Shown here in pieces: positions 1-5,930 of a stretch of DNA of 5,930 nucleotides. This DNA is from Porticoccaceae bacterium (GTDB lineage: Bacteria; Pseudomonadota; Gammaproteobacteria; Pseudomonadales; Porticoccaceae), in NCBI GenBank assembly GCA_002591625.1, contig PCDB01000020.1, positions 7,886 through 13,815 on the forward strand. The letters run 5' to 3'. The position numbers and the translations under genes were made by a program. Under the pieces are notes generated by a model. It made no database searches and was not told the DNA's origin. It was given only the letters and a program-made list of their open reading frames with translations. Positions within the stretch are counted from its first letter, which is position 1. The number at the start of each line of letters is the position of its first letter.

Positions 1-1713
1 AGTCTCATCAATTGTTCGCTGAATCGATCCGGTAACCTTATCAGCATACAGTATGGCCTTACCTTTGGCATGTCGAGCCGCGCGTCCAATAGTCTGAATA
101 AGAGACTGTTCGGATCGAAGAAAACCCTCTTTATCAGCGTCGAACACTGCAACGAGAGAGACCTCAGGCATGTCGAGACCCTCGCGAAGCAAATTGATGC
201 CTACCAAAACATCAAATTCTCCAAGCCGAAGATCACGAATTATCTCTACCCGCTCCACAGTATCAATATCGGAATGCAGATATCGCACCTTTACCTGATT
301 TTCTAATAGGTAGTCTGTCAAATCTTCTGCCATTCTCTTCGTCAACACCGTTATCAATATCCTTTCTCTTGCCCTAGCTTTTAGTCTAATTTCAGAGAGA
401 ATATCATCAACTTGCGATACTGCTGGACGCACTTCTATCTCAGGGTCAAGAAGACCTGTAGGCCTGACGACTTGCTCGACTATTTGACCTTGATTGGCAG
501 CTTCATAGCGACTTGGCGTAGCCGAGACAAATATCATTTGAGGCGCAATTGCCTCCCATTCGTCGAAACGCAGAGGTCTATTATCAAGAGCAGATGGCAA
601 ACGAAATCCGTATTCCACCAGCGTTTCTTTCCGGGATCTGTCTCCTTTATACATACCACCCAGCTGCGGAACAGAAACATGAGATTCGTCTATAATCATA
701 AGCGCATCATCTGGCAAATAATCAAACAACGTGGGAGGAGGTTCTCCACTACCGCGACCGGAGAGATATCTAGAATAATTCTCTATGCCATTACAGTACC
801 CGAGTTCCTTCATCATCTCGGTATCGTAACGAACCCTTTCCGAAAGTCTTTGAGCTTCAACTAACTTGTCCTTCGAGCGCAATTCCGCCAGACGCGTCTT
901 CAGTTCCTTTTGAATCTCGTCCACCGCCTGCTCTACGAGTGATCTTGGAGTTACATAATGAGTTTTTGGATAGATGGTAAATCTTGGAACTTTAGTTAAA
1001 ACTTCACCGGTTAGAGGGTCAAATAAAGTTAGATTTTCTATTTCCTCATCAAACAATTCGATTCGAATGGCTTGGTAATCAGAATCTGCGGGATAAACAT
1101 CAATGACATCACCACGAACTCGATAGGAAGCACGATCAAAATCGACGTCGTTCCGCCTATATTGCAACTCTGCTAGTCGGCGAAGAATTGATCGTTGATC
1201 TATCTGTTCACCACGAGACAGATGAAGTACCATTTTAAGGTAAGACTTTGGATCGCCGAGCCCATAAATAGATGAAACAGTAGCCACAACGATTACATCA
1301 GGGCGCTCCATCAACGCCTTAGTTGCCGACAAGCGCATCTGCTCGACATGAGAATTAATTGAAGCATCTTTCTCAATGAATGTGTCTGATGAGGGGACAT
1401 ATGCTTCTGGTTGATAATAATCGTAATAAGAAACAAAGTACTCCACGGCATTCTTTGGAAAAAAAGTTTTCAATTCTCCATACAGTTGAGCAGCCAGGGT
1501 TTTATTATGTGCCAGAACAATGGTTGGACGTTGAACCTTTTCGATTACCTTAGCGACTGTGAATGTTTTTCCAGACCCGGTAACACCGAGTAAGGTTTGT
1601 GCCGCCAACCCGTTAAGTAAACCTTCTACAAGTTGGTTAATCGCAGCTGGCTGATCGCCAGCAGGCTCAAATTCGCTCAACATACTAAATTGGCGCACTT
1701 CGGTATTCAGCAC
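1..1713 (-). CDS. uvrB: UvrB, excinuclease ABC subunit B (3' end beyond the window)
   Basis: UvrB is the damage-verifying, ATP-dependent helicase-like subunit of nucleotide excision repair. It is loaded by UvrA and recruits UvrC for incision. I translated all 571 visible codons with no stop or frameshift, and the product follows E. coli UvrB closely throughout. Visible motifs are the Walker A GVTGSGKT (residues 43-50), the beta-hairpin region around [14 protein letters not shown], the Walker B DESH (342-345), [11 protein letters not shown], and the helicase motif [10 protein letters not shown] (540-547). About 100 C-terminal residues, including the UvrC-binding UVR domain, lie off the edge. 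The GTG at 1713 is preferred as start because AAAGGAA lies 7 bases upstream. An in-frame ATG at 1683 (codon 11) is the alternative but has no clear ribosome binding site. The start overlaps the stop of the MlaC-like gene, suggesting one transcript. No LexA box is visible upstream of the pair. Confidence 0.98.
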   Translation of the reverse strand, partial: MLNTEVRQFSMLSEFEPAGDQPAAINQLVEGLLNGLAAQTLLGVTGSGKTFTVAKVIEKVQRPTIVLAHNKTLAAQLYGELKTFFPKNAVEYFVSYYDYYQPEAYVPSSDTFIEKDASINSHVEQMRLSATKALMERPDVIVVATVSSIYGLGDPKSYLKMVLHLSRGEQIDQRSILRRLAELQYRRNDVDFDRASYRVRGDVIDVYPADSDYQAIRIELFDEEIENLTLFDPLTGEVLTKVPRFTIYPKTHYVTPRSLVEQAVDEIQKELKTRLAELRSKDKLVEAQRLSERVRYDTEMMKELGYCNGIENYSRYLSGRGSGEPPPTLFDYLPDDALMIIDESHVSVPQLGGMYKGDRSRKETLVEYGFRLPSALDNRPLRFDEWEAIAPQMIFVSATPSRYEAANQGQIVEQVVRPTGLLDPEIEVRPAVSQVDDILSEIRLKARARERILITVLTKRMAEDLTDYLLENQVKVRYLHSDIDTVERVEIIRDLRLGEFDVLVGINLLREGLDMPEVSLVAVFDADKEGFLRSEQSLIQTIGRAARHAKGKAILYADKVTGSIQRTIDET

Positions 1714-2390
1714 AGCGGGGTTCCTTTCAAATTAATCGGTTTACACATTTCTGAAAAATAGTCCTCATTATTTTTCGATAGGTGGTTTTCAAGCGCCAAA
1801 ATAGATTCCGTCTCAACAATTTCACGAAATTGATGCTTTTTAATAGAAACATAGGTGATTCCTCTGAAACGCGCGTCAACAGCACGCCAAGGCTCATCTT
1901 CATCTCTTTTAATGAGAATATCGAAATATATATCCGGCAGAAATTTTGCTTCCATAACAATCTTTACCCACGCCCTAGTGCCTGTTTTATTTATTACGAC
2001 ATCAGAAACAGCAAAAGACTGTCCATCGTAATATTTCAAAGCCTCATGTGCATAACGTCGCCAAGTCTTTTCTACTTCGCTAACTAAACCGTCTTTTTCA
2101 TATTTGGAAAGCTTTTTGAAAAACGATTTTCCCAATAATGCTCTTGTGGTGGATTGAACATCCCATAACTTTGCAATGTGTATATTAATAAAAGTATCAA
2201 AGGCTTTAGGATTGGCAATATATTCGCTATAGTTCGCGGCCAAATCCTTACTTATAGATCTCAAATTTTTTCCAAACTCAAGCTGTAATTGACTAGCCTC
2301 ATCATCTTTCCAATCTTCTTCGGCGTGTATTTGACCGAAATTATTAGATGAACAAAGGAAGAAAAGAAAAATTACTAACCAAATTCTCAT
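1707..2390 (-). CDS. MlaC/Ttg2D-family periplasmic phospholipid-binding protein (solitary copy)
   Basis: The MlaC family (also annotated as toluene tolerance Ttg2D) carries phospholipids across the periplasm between the outer-membrane MlaA complex and the inner-membrane MlaFEDB transporter. The 227-residue product matches the family in length and layout. It has an N-terminal signal peptide ([12 protein letters not shown] core, likely cut after QIHA), then a helical segment ending in ALLGKSFF, then the segment ending ALKYYDGQ, and strands with PDIYFDI and [23 protein letters not shown]. The last of these is the family's W-x(2)-D-(x)n-G-(x)n-K-x(2)-QF pattern. I chose the ATG at 2390 because it gives a normal signal peptide and has AAGGCGGA 11 bases upstream. 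A TTG at 2435 would add 15 residues. No other mla genes are visible, and the gene overlaps uvrB by 7 bases. Family assignment is by recognition, not search. The related hopanoid-associated HpnM proteins are a possible alternative. Confidence 0.8.
   Translation of the reverse strand: MRIWLVIFLFFLCSSNNFGQIHAEEDWKDDEASQLQLEFGKNLRSISKDLAANYSEYIANPKAFDTFINIHIAKLWDVQSTTRALLGKSFFKKLSKYEKDGLVSEVEKTWRRYAHEALKYYDGQSFAVSDVVINKTGTRAWVKIVMEAKFLPDIYFDILIKRDEDEPWRAVDARFRGITYVSIKKHQFREIVETESILALENHLSKNNEDYFSEMCKPINLKGTPLC
1721..1727 (-). promoter_or_regulatory. Ribosome binding site for uvrB
   Basis: AAAGGAA on the minus strand lies 7 bases before the GTG at 1713. This supports the GTG start over the downstream ATG. 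The site lies inside the last codons of the MlaC-like gene, so ribosomes finishing that gene would be placed to re-initiate on uvrB. Confidence 0.7.
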
Positions 2391-2436
2391 TAAACTAAGA
2401 GTCCGCCTTAATTTTTCAATAGTAAAGACTGCCAAA

Positions 2437-2442
2437 AGTATA
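2437..2442 (-). promoter_or_regulatory. Possible -10 element for the MlaC-like gene and uvrB
   Basis: TATACT on the minus strand (5 of 6 matches to TATAAT) lies about 47 bases upstream of the ATG at 2390. No good -35 hexamer sits 16-18 bases further upstream, so this is only the best candidate in the short gap shared with the divergent tRNA. Confidence 0.25.
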
Positions 2443-2511
2443 ACTCAACAACTACAAAGAGGTAGGTGTTTTTAAACAAGAAAACTGACGATCACGAGAG
2501 AGGATAACCTG

Positions 2512-2547
2512 TTGACTAAGCAATTTTACAGTCCTAGAATGCGAGCG
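2512..2547 (+). promoter_or_regulatory. Sigma70 promoter of tRNA-Asn with GC-rich discriminator
   Basis: The -35 TTGACT (2512-2517) and -10 TAGAAT (2535-2540) are separated by exactly 17 bases. The following bases GCGAGCG (2541-2547) form a GC-rich discriminator of the type known for stable-RNA promoters repressed by ppGpp. Transcription would start near 2547, about 15 bases before the mature tRNA. Growth-rate (stringent) control is inferred from the discriminator. Confidence 0.8.
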
Positions 2548-2561
2548 TTAGATACTCATAT

Positions 2562-2637
2562 TCCGCCTTAGCTCAGTTGGTAGAGCAAATGACTGTTAAT
2601 CATTGGGTCGCTGGTTCGAGCCCAGCAGGCGGAGCCA
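2562..2637 (+). tRNA. tRNA-Asn (anticodon GTT)
   Basis: This is a complete 76-base cloverleaf with encoded CCA. The acceptor stem TCCGCCT pairs perfectly with AGGCGGA (2627-2633), followed by discriminator G2634 and CCA (2635-2637). The D stem is GCTC/GAGC. The anticodon stem AATGA/TCATT (2588-2592 and 2600-2604) encloses the loop CTGTTAA, with anticodon GTT at 2595-2597. The T arm GCTGG/CCAGC encloses TTCGAGC. It decodes AAC and AAU. It is transcribed from its own promoter, divergently from the MlaC-like gene and uvrB. Confidence 0.97.
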
Positions 2638-2646
2638 TTCATCATA

Positions 2647-2670
2647 CTGATAAATAAGAATATTTGTCAG
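2647..2670 (+). repeat. 24-base inverted repeat after tRNA-Asn
   Basis: CTGATAAATA (2647-2656) and TATTTGTCAG (2661-2670) can form a 10-base-pair stem with one T-G wobble around the loop AGAA. It starts 9 bases after the tRNA CCA. It is AT-rich and no T-run follows, so it is not a textbook intrinsic terminator. It could be a 3' processing or weak termination structure for the tRNA transcript, or an operator for the small gene at 2741. The sequence alone does not decide. Confidence 0.6.
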
Positions 2671-2727
2671 CCCATAACTCCGAGACACAAAACGCGGGTT
2701 ACCAATTGGGTGCTGCTTCATGTGTTA

Positions 2728-2733
2728 AAGGAG
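2728..2733 (+). promoter_or_regulatory. Ribosome binding site of the 53-codon gene
   Basis: AAGGAG lies 7 bases before the ATG at 2741. The consensus match and ideal spacing are the main reason to accept the very short frame that follows as a gene. Confidence 0.75.
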
Positions 2734-2740
2734 TTTTTGT

Positions 2741-2902
2741 ATGTCTAGCATACAGAAAATCAACCGACTATCAGGTGTCCGCTGCAAGGCGGCACTCAAG
2801 CGCGGCGAGCAAGTTCTAAAAACCAAAACTTTTACAAAACATCCCCTCGCAAAAGCATGGTTGCACAACAAAGAATCCGAAAGGGTTTCATGGGGAGATT
2901 AA
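2741..2902 (+). CDS. Small basic protein of unknown function (53 residues)
   Basis: This frame starts at ATG 2741 with a strong ribosome binding site and ends at TAA 2900-2902. I do not recognise the family. The product begins MSSIQKINRLSGVRCKAALK and ends KESERVSWGD. It has 12 Lys/Arg against 4 Asp/Glu, two His, a single Cys (residue 15), and no signal peptide or membrane segment, so it should be cytosolic and strongly basic. Nucleic-acid or ribosome binding is one possibility but is only inference from charge. It lies about 100 bases after tRNA-Asn. Its stop overlaps the likely start of the next small frame (ATG 2890), an arrangement typical of coupled genes. It could instead be the remnant of a longer gene, but its own start and ribosome binding site argue for an intact small gene. 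Confidence 0.6.
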   Translation: MSSIQKINRLSGVRCKAALKRGEQVLKTKTFTKHPLAKAWLHNKESERVSWGD

Positions 2903-3138
2903 AAAGTGCTGGTGACAACTTTCAAAAACCCAGTGCCCTTTTCCCAAGCTGCCCAACTAATAATTTCCTGACATTTAGCTGTAGCGGTGTTTGTGCGACT
3001 AATGCAGATGCGAGGTTACTTTTGCAGAATGCTCAAATGGCGTTTGTACTGGATAAGAAGGTTCAAATCAAGGTCGATGATAGCAAGAAGCACAATGTAT
3101 ACTGCTTCTCCGATTATCTTGTGGTTTTCAATGATTGA
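2890..3138 (+). CDS. Small cysteine-containing hypothetical protein (82 residues from ATG 2890)
   Basis: The frame is open from 2821 to the TGA at 3136-3138. Two ATGs are possible. The one at 2857 (93 residues) has no ribosome binding site and lies deep inside the previous gene. The one at 2890 has GAAAGGG 4 bases upstream and overlaps the previous gene by only 13 bases, so I prefer it. I do not recognise the family with confidence. The product has four cysteines, two in the segment SCSGVC, then an N-A-D-A-R-L-L-L-Q helix-like stretch, DKKVQIKVDD, and a final VYCFSDYLVVF. The amphipathic, Cys-containing second half looks like a compact folded domain. There is no signal peptide, which is odd for a possibly disulfide-bonded protein and leaves room for a truncated 5' end. 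It precedes the large exported protein by 37 bases on the same strand. Confidence 0.5.
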   Translation: MGRLKSAGDNFQKPSALFPSCPTNNFLTFSCSGVCATNADARLLLQNAQMAFVLDKKVQIKVDDSKKHNVYCFSDYLVVFND

Positions 3139-3161
3139 TTCCTAGTCATAAAAAACTCTTG

Positions 3162-3167
3162 AAGGAG
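3162..3167 (+). promoter_or_regulatory. Ribosome binding site deciding the TTG start of the large protein
   Basis: AAGGAG lies 8 bases before the TTG at 3176. The frame has no ATG until codon 192, after the signal peptide and the first beta-propeller motifs. The TTG is therefore the only start that keeps the export signal. Confidence 0.75.
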
Positions 3168-3175
3168 CAGCAGTC

Positions 3176-5929
3176 TTGGCTAATTTAACTAGCAAGCAGT
3201 TTTTAAAATTCTACAAATTGGTAGGTCTTCTGCTAGCAGTATTTGTTGCACCGCATGTCGTTTCAAAAGATAGGTTATTTGACGAGACTCTCAACGCGCT
3301 CCCGAACACCGTGTTGTATAGTGCCTCGGACTTTACAGTCTCGGAGATAGCTAACTTTACACGAGGAATAGATGACAATGGATATTACGATTCTATTGAG
3401 TATTCCGCGTATGGCGATTTAGATGCTGATGGTAATCCTGAAATTGTTGTTGGTGCTTGGGATTATGAAAACTGTGGGACCAATGAAAGTGACACTCCGT
3501 TAAGATCAGAGTTAAGGATATTCAAAGCAGATAAAACAGCTACTCAACTGCTGCAACCCCAAGAATTTCTTGGCAAGAGTTATACGCTTGGGACAGCTTT
3601 CATTCGAATTCTGGACGTTACAGGCGATCAACGGAATGATTTGCTAATCGTAAGCCATAATGAGTGTCCTTTTCTCTCACAACCAAGCTCACTGTTCGAG
3701 AGGGAAAATTCAGGCTTCAAAGAGCATTTGATTTACCCGGGTGTTGCCATGCATGAGGGAACCATAGTCGATATCAATTCTGATGGTTATCCCGATGTTG
3801 TTGGTTCTGCTTATCATTACAATGATCAGGAAGCAGGCATTCCAAAAGATTTTTATTCGCGCATTTCGTTCGTTGACCCTAGTAATGCAGGAATTTTAAT
3901 CTGGATTAATGACGGAACTGGTAATTTTCAGTCATATGTCGTGAAGTTCGATGGTGCAGTGGAGCAATCAAGGCAAAATTACGATGATCTTAAATGGATA
4001 AATACAGGTTCTGCAGTTACAGCGGCAGATTTCGACGGCGATGGTGATACCGAATTGGTTGTAGTTGATTCCTATGACACGATGGTAGGCGATCCATCCT
4101 ATGGGAGCGTTCACCTTATTATAGATGACCTAGAGTACGAAGAAAATCATGCGCATGGAGAGATAATTCCCTTACCAGACAGTTTTTTCAGGCAAAACAA
4201 AGCAAAGTTCGGTGGGGTCCCAACAAATCAATTCCCTGAAAGAATCTCTCACTCGGTTCAAGTTGACTCGATGGACTTCGACAATGATGGTGATCTTGAT
4301 ATCTTGGTGAACACCTTCATTTGGACTACGGAACCAAGCGAGTTCGCCGGCGTAATACAGGTGTATAGAAATGATGGCGCACTCTCTTTCACCGACGTCA
4401 CTGAAGACACTCTATACAATTTTAACATTGGAAGAACTGTGTCCCATGACATGATTATCAGGGACGTCAATGGGGATGGTTTTGGAGACATAATTCTAAG
4501 TGACCCTGGTGGAATGGTCAGTGTTCCGAAAACTTGGGGAACTTTAAATGGGGGCGATGGATGGGAGGGAGAGCTATGGAGTCAATACCCCCGAAGTGCG
4601 GCCAATGAAATTCTGATCAATACAGGAAACGGTAAATTTGTAAGTGCATTTTGGGAGGGTTTCGAGAATTTTCTGGAGCAACGGCAGCCTTTTTACGAAG
4701 CACATAAAAGCGAATATGAGCCTTGGGGAATGGATTCCAGGAAGATGCACCCCTATATCCTGGACAGCGGTAAGCTCGGATTTATCTTTCAAGGCGGCGG
4801 TTATCCGAACCAACGTTTCTATTTTGATGCGCGAGCAGAACGTATTTTTCGGTCTGGACCAAAAGGGGTTTTGTCTGCCGATAGAGGTGCCCCCGGTTAT
4901 TCGGAGTACTATTACTTAACTGAATATCCAGAGGTAGCTGCCTCCATAGAGAACGGAGACTACTTTGATGGGCTTGATCATTATATTAAAGTTGGTAAAT
5001 CGTTGGGCTATAAATCTTTTGCCAACAACTCTATCGTTCACGGTGGTTCAAATGATGACGTTATCAACCTGTTAGATGGTAAAGAAACTGCATTTGGTTA
5101 CGAGGGTAATGACCAGATTAATGCTGGTTCTGGGGATGACAATATTACCGGCGGGAGCGGCAACGACACCATAGATGGCGGGGCAGGTGCCGATGTAGCT
5201 GTTTTTAGCGGGGTTATGTCAGGTTACGAAATTAATTGGACTCAACCGAATCAGTGCACTGTAAAAGATATTGACCCTAACGATGGAAATGATGGCTCTG
5301 ACAGTCTAACGGACATCGAGTTTTTATCCTTTTATGATGTCAAGATTAGTGCAATCGATTCGGACGGTGATGGGTTTGGTGATGACTTAGATGCCTTTCC
5401 GGAGGACGCATCAGAGATTTTAGATTCGGATGGTGACGGTATCGGTAATAATGCTGATGCCGATTATGATGGCGATGGCGTTGCTGATACTTTCGATTAT
5501 TTTCCATTGGACGCGAGCGAGTCGTTAGATTCCGACTCTGATGGTATTGGTAATAACGCAGATATGGATGATGACGATGACGGTCTATCCGATGCAGAAG
5601 AGGCAACCTATGGCACCAACCCGTTGTCAGCAGATTCTGACGGAGATGATTATTCAGACAGTGACGAAATTGATTCAGGTGCTGATCCTTTAGATGCCAA
5701 CGATAATCCTTCCGAGGGACTTAATTGGCATGTGTTTAAAGCTGCGAAAGATCAGAATGCTGAAGACGCCTATGAAGGCATGTGCCCTCTTCCTACCGAG
5801 CCTTGTATGAATATCGAAAATCATCAAGCGTGCATAGACGTTGAGGTCAACTGCGATAGCGAAATTGTTTTTTTGGAAAGCTGCCCATTGCAATTTGCAT
5901 GTCCAACCGAAAGTCAATCCTCCCCTTAA
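3176..5929 (+). CDS. Large exported calcium-binding protein: FG-GAP/VCBS propeller, RTX and thrombospondin type 3 repeats
   Basis: The 917-residue protein is complete. Residues 1-30 form a Sec signal peptide (K-rich start, core LVGLLLAVFV, likely cut after HVVS). Six FG-GAP/VCBS Ca-site motifs follow at residues 81, 147, 199, 285, 367 and 430, of D-x-(D/N)-x-D-G-x-x-D type followed by hydrophobic strands; the second is degenerate. They suggest an integrin-like beta-propeller. Around 578-612 is a YPEVAAS...GLDHYIKVGKSLGY module often seen in RTX-type proteins. Residues 624-673 carry RTX nonapeptides (GYEGNDQIN, GSGDDNITG, GSGNDTIDG), with the usual following GSDSLTDIEFLSF at 707-719. Residues 728-845 are thrombospondin type 3 repeats. 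The last 48 residues contain six cysteines (870, 877, 886, 893, 903, 909). No catalytic domain is recognised. A surface or secreted adhesion or binding role is inferred. The TTG start is supported by its ribosome binding site. Confidence 0.9.
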   Translation: MANLTSKQFLKFYKLVGLLLAVFVAPHVVSKDRLFDETLNALPNTVLYSASDFTVSEIANFTRGIDDNGYYDSIEYSAYGDLDADGNPEIVVGAWDYENCGTNESDTPLRSELRIFKADKTATQLLQPQEFLGKSYTLGTAFIRILDVTGDQRNDLLIVSHNECPFLSQPSSLFERENSGFKEHLIYPGVAMHEGTIVDINSDGYPDVVGSAYHYNDQEAGIPKDFYSRISFVDPSNAGILIWINDGTGNFQSYVVKFDGAVEQSRQNYDDLKWINTGSAVTAADFDGDGDTELVVVDSYDTMVGDPSYGSVHLIIDDLEYEENHAHGEIIPLPDSFFRQNKAKFGGVPTNQFPERISHSVQVDSMDFDNDGDLDILVNTFIWTTEPSEFAGVIQVYRNDGALSFTDVTEDTLYNFNIGRTVSHDMIIRDVNGDGFGDIILSDPGGMVSVPKTWGTLNGGDGWEGELWSQYPRSAANEILINTGNGKFVSAFWEGFENFLEQRQPFYEAHKSEYEPWGMDSRKMHPYILDSGKLGFIFQGGGYPNQRFYFDARAERIFRSGPKGVLSADRGAPGYSEYYYLTEYPEVAASIENGDYFDGLDHYIKVGKSLGYKSFANNSIVHGGSNDDVINLLDGKETAFGYEGNDQINAGSGDDNITGGSGNDTIDGGAGADVAVFSGVMSGYEINWTQPNQCTVKDIDPNDGNDGSDSLTDIEFLSFYDVKISAIDSDGDGFGDDLDAFPEDASEILDSDGDGIGNNADADYDGDGVADTFDYFPLDASESLDSDSDGIGNNADMDDDDDGLSDAEEATYGTNPLSADSDGDDYSDSDEIDSGADPLDANDNPSEGLNWHVFKAAKDQNAEDAYEGMCPLPTEPCMNIENHQACIDVEVNCDSEIVFLESCPLQFACPTESQSSP
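3416..4513 (+). other. FG-GAP/VCBS beta-propeller region of the large protein
   Basis: Six Asp-rich Ca-site motifs recur, each followed by a hydrophobic strand: DLDADGNPEIVVGAW (81), DVTGDQRNDLLIVSH (147), DINSDGYPDVVGSAY (199), DFDGDGDTELVVVDS (285), DFDNDGDLDILVNTF (367) and DVNGDGFGDIILSDP (430). Companion turns of the INDGTGNF / INTGNGKF type occur at 245 and 481, as is usual in VCBS/FG-GAP blades. Spacing is irregular (52-86 residues), so large loops interrupt the blades. A seventh blade may be formed by the segments flanking the motifs. Confidence 0.8.
5045..5194 (+). repeat. RTX (hemolysin-type) calcium-binding nonapeptide block
   Basis: Residues 624-673 follow the GGxGxDxUx pattern, starting imperfectly (GSNDDVINL) and then regularly (GYEGNDQIN, GSGDDNITG, GSGNDTIDG, GAGAD). 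With about four turns the block is short compared with true RTX toxins, and it is followed by the usual post-RTX strand segment. Confidence 0.85.
5357..5710 (+). repeat. Thrombospondin type 3 calcium-binding repeats
   Basis: Residues 728-845 are Asp-rich repeats of the D-x-D-x-D-G-x-G type. A 21-residue unit is repeated at 741-761 (FPEDASEILDSDGDGIGNNA...) and 776-796 (FPLDASESLDSDSDGIGNNA...). These are 18 of 21 identical at a 35-residue offset (DNA 5396-5458 and 5501-5563). The end shifts to the GLSDAEEATYGTNPLSADSD form that usually closes such arrays in bacteria. Codons differ between copies, so the duplication is not very recent. Confidence 0.85.
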
Positions 5930-5930
5930 T

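Noticed and set aside
412..864. 150-codon plus-strand open frame
   Set aside because: It is fully antisense to uvrB, whose minus-strand frame I translated with family motifs throughout. It has no ribosome binding site and a low-complexity-like product.
1782..2087. Plus-strand open frame opposite the MlaC-like gene
   Set aside because: It lies entirely antisense to a recognisable coding frame and shows no recognisable features.
2340..2390. Lipoprotein signal (FFLC) in the MlaC-like protein
   Set aside because: The residue before Cys is Leu, not Gly/Ala/Ser, so it does not fit a lipobox. Cleavage after QIHA by signal peptidase I fits better.
2509..2531. CTGT...ACAG resembling a LexA (SOS) box between the MlaC-like gene and the tRNA
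   Set aside because: The gap between the half sites is 15 bases instead of the 8 of the gammaproteobacterial consensus, and it coincides with the tRNA promoter.
2741..3138. Single gene broken by a frameshift into the 53- and 82-codon frames
   Set aside because: The first frame has its own strong ribosome binding site and a natural stop, and the two products differ in character (basic versus Cys-containing). Without homologues there is no positive evidence of a frameshift.
5346..5606. Minus-strand frame rich in His and Arg
   Set aside because: It is a shadow of the Asp-rich GAT/GAC codons of the thrombospondin type 3 repeats read on the other strand. Composition explains it.
5349..5700. CRISPR-like or satellite repeat suggested by recurring GATGGTGATGG-type sequence
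   Set aside because: The recurrence follows the coding frame of the Asp-rich protein repeats with synonymous differences. There are no uniform spacers.

Overview
The window looks like chromosomal DNA of a Gram-negative bacterium, most likely a marine-type gammaproteobacterium. The evidence is a UvrB very close to the enterobacterial/pseudomonad form, a periplasmic MlaC-like protein, a tRNA gene with encoded CCA, and a large secreted protein whose thrombospondin-type-3 repeats are of the kind common in marine gammaproteobacteria. The taxonomic placement is inference. Base composition is moderate.

Layout. Positions 1-1713 (minus strand) hold the first 571 codons of uvrB, whose 3' end lies outside the window. 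Directly upstream on the same strand (1707-2390) is a gene for an exported MlaC/Ttg2D-family protein. Its stop codon overlaps the GTG start of uvrB by 7 bases, so the two are probably co-transcribed and translationally coupled. Across a short divergent gap is a complete plus-strand tRNA-Asn(GTT) gene (2562-2637) with a well-formed sigma70 promoter and a GC-rich discriminator. A 24-base inverted repeat follows it.

Downstream of the tRNA, all on the plus strand, are three open frames. The first is an intact 53-codon frame with a near-perfect ribosome binding site (2741-2902) that is easily missed because it is so short. The second is a small cysteine-containing frame overlapping it by 13 bases (2890-3138). 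The third is a 917-residue exported protein (3176-5929). It is built from an FG-GAP/VCBS beta-propeller, a YPEV/HY module, a short RTX nonapeptide block, thrombospondin type 3 calcium repeats and a six-cysteine tail. No function can be assigned to the two small genes from sequence alone.

The tRNA divides the window into a conserved DNA-repair/envelope half and a more variable half with small unknown genes and a surface or secreted calcium-binding protein. No transposase, integrase, CRISPR array, rRNA or clear riboswitch is visible. The strongest candidates for something undescribed are the small overlapping gene pair after the tRNA, the MlaC-like/uvrB coupling, and the mixed calcium-binding architecture of the large protein.
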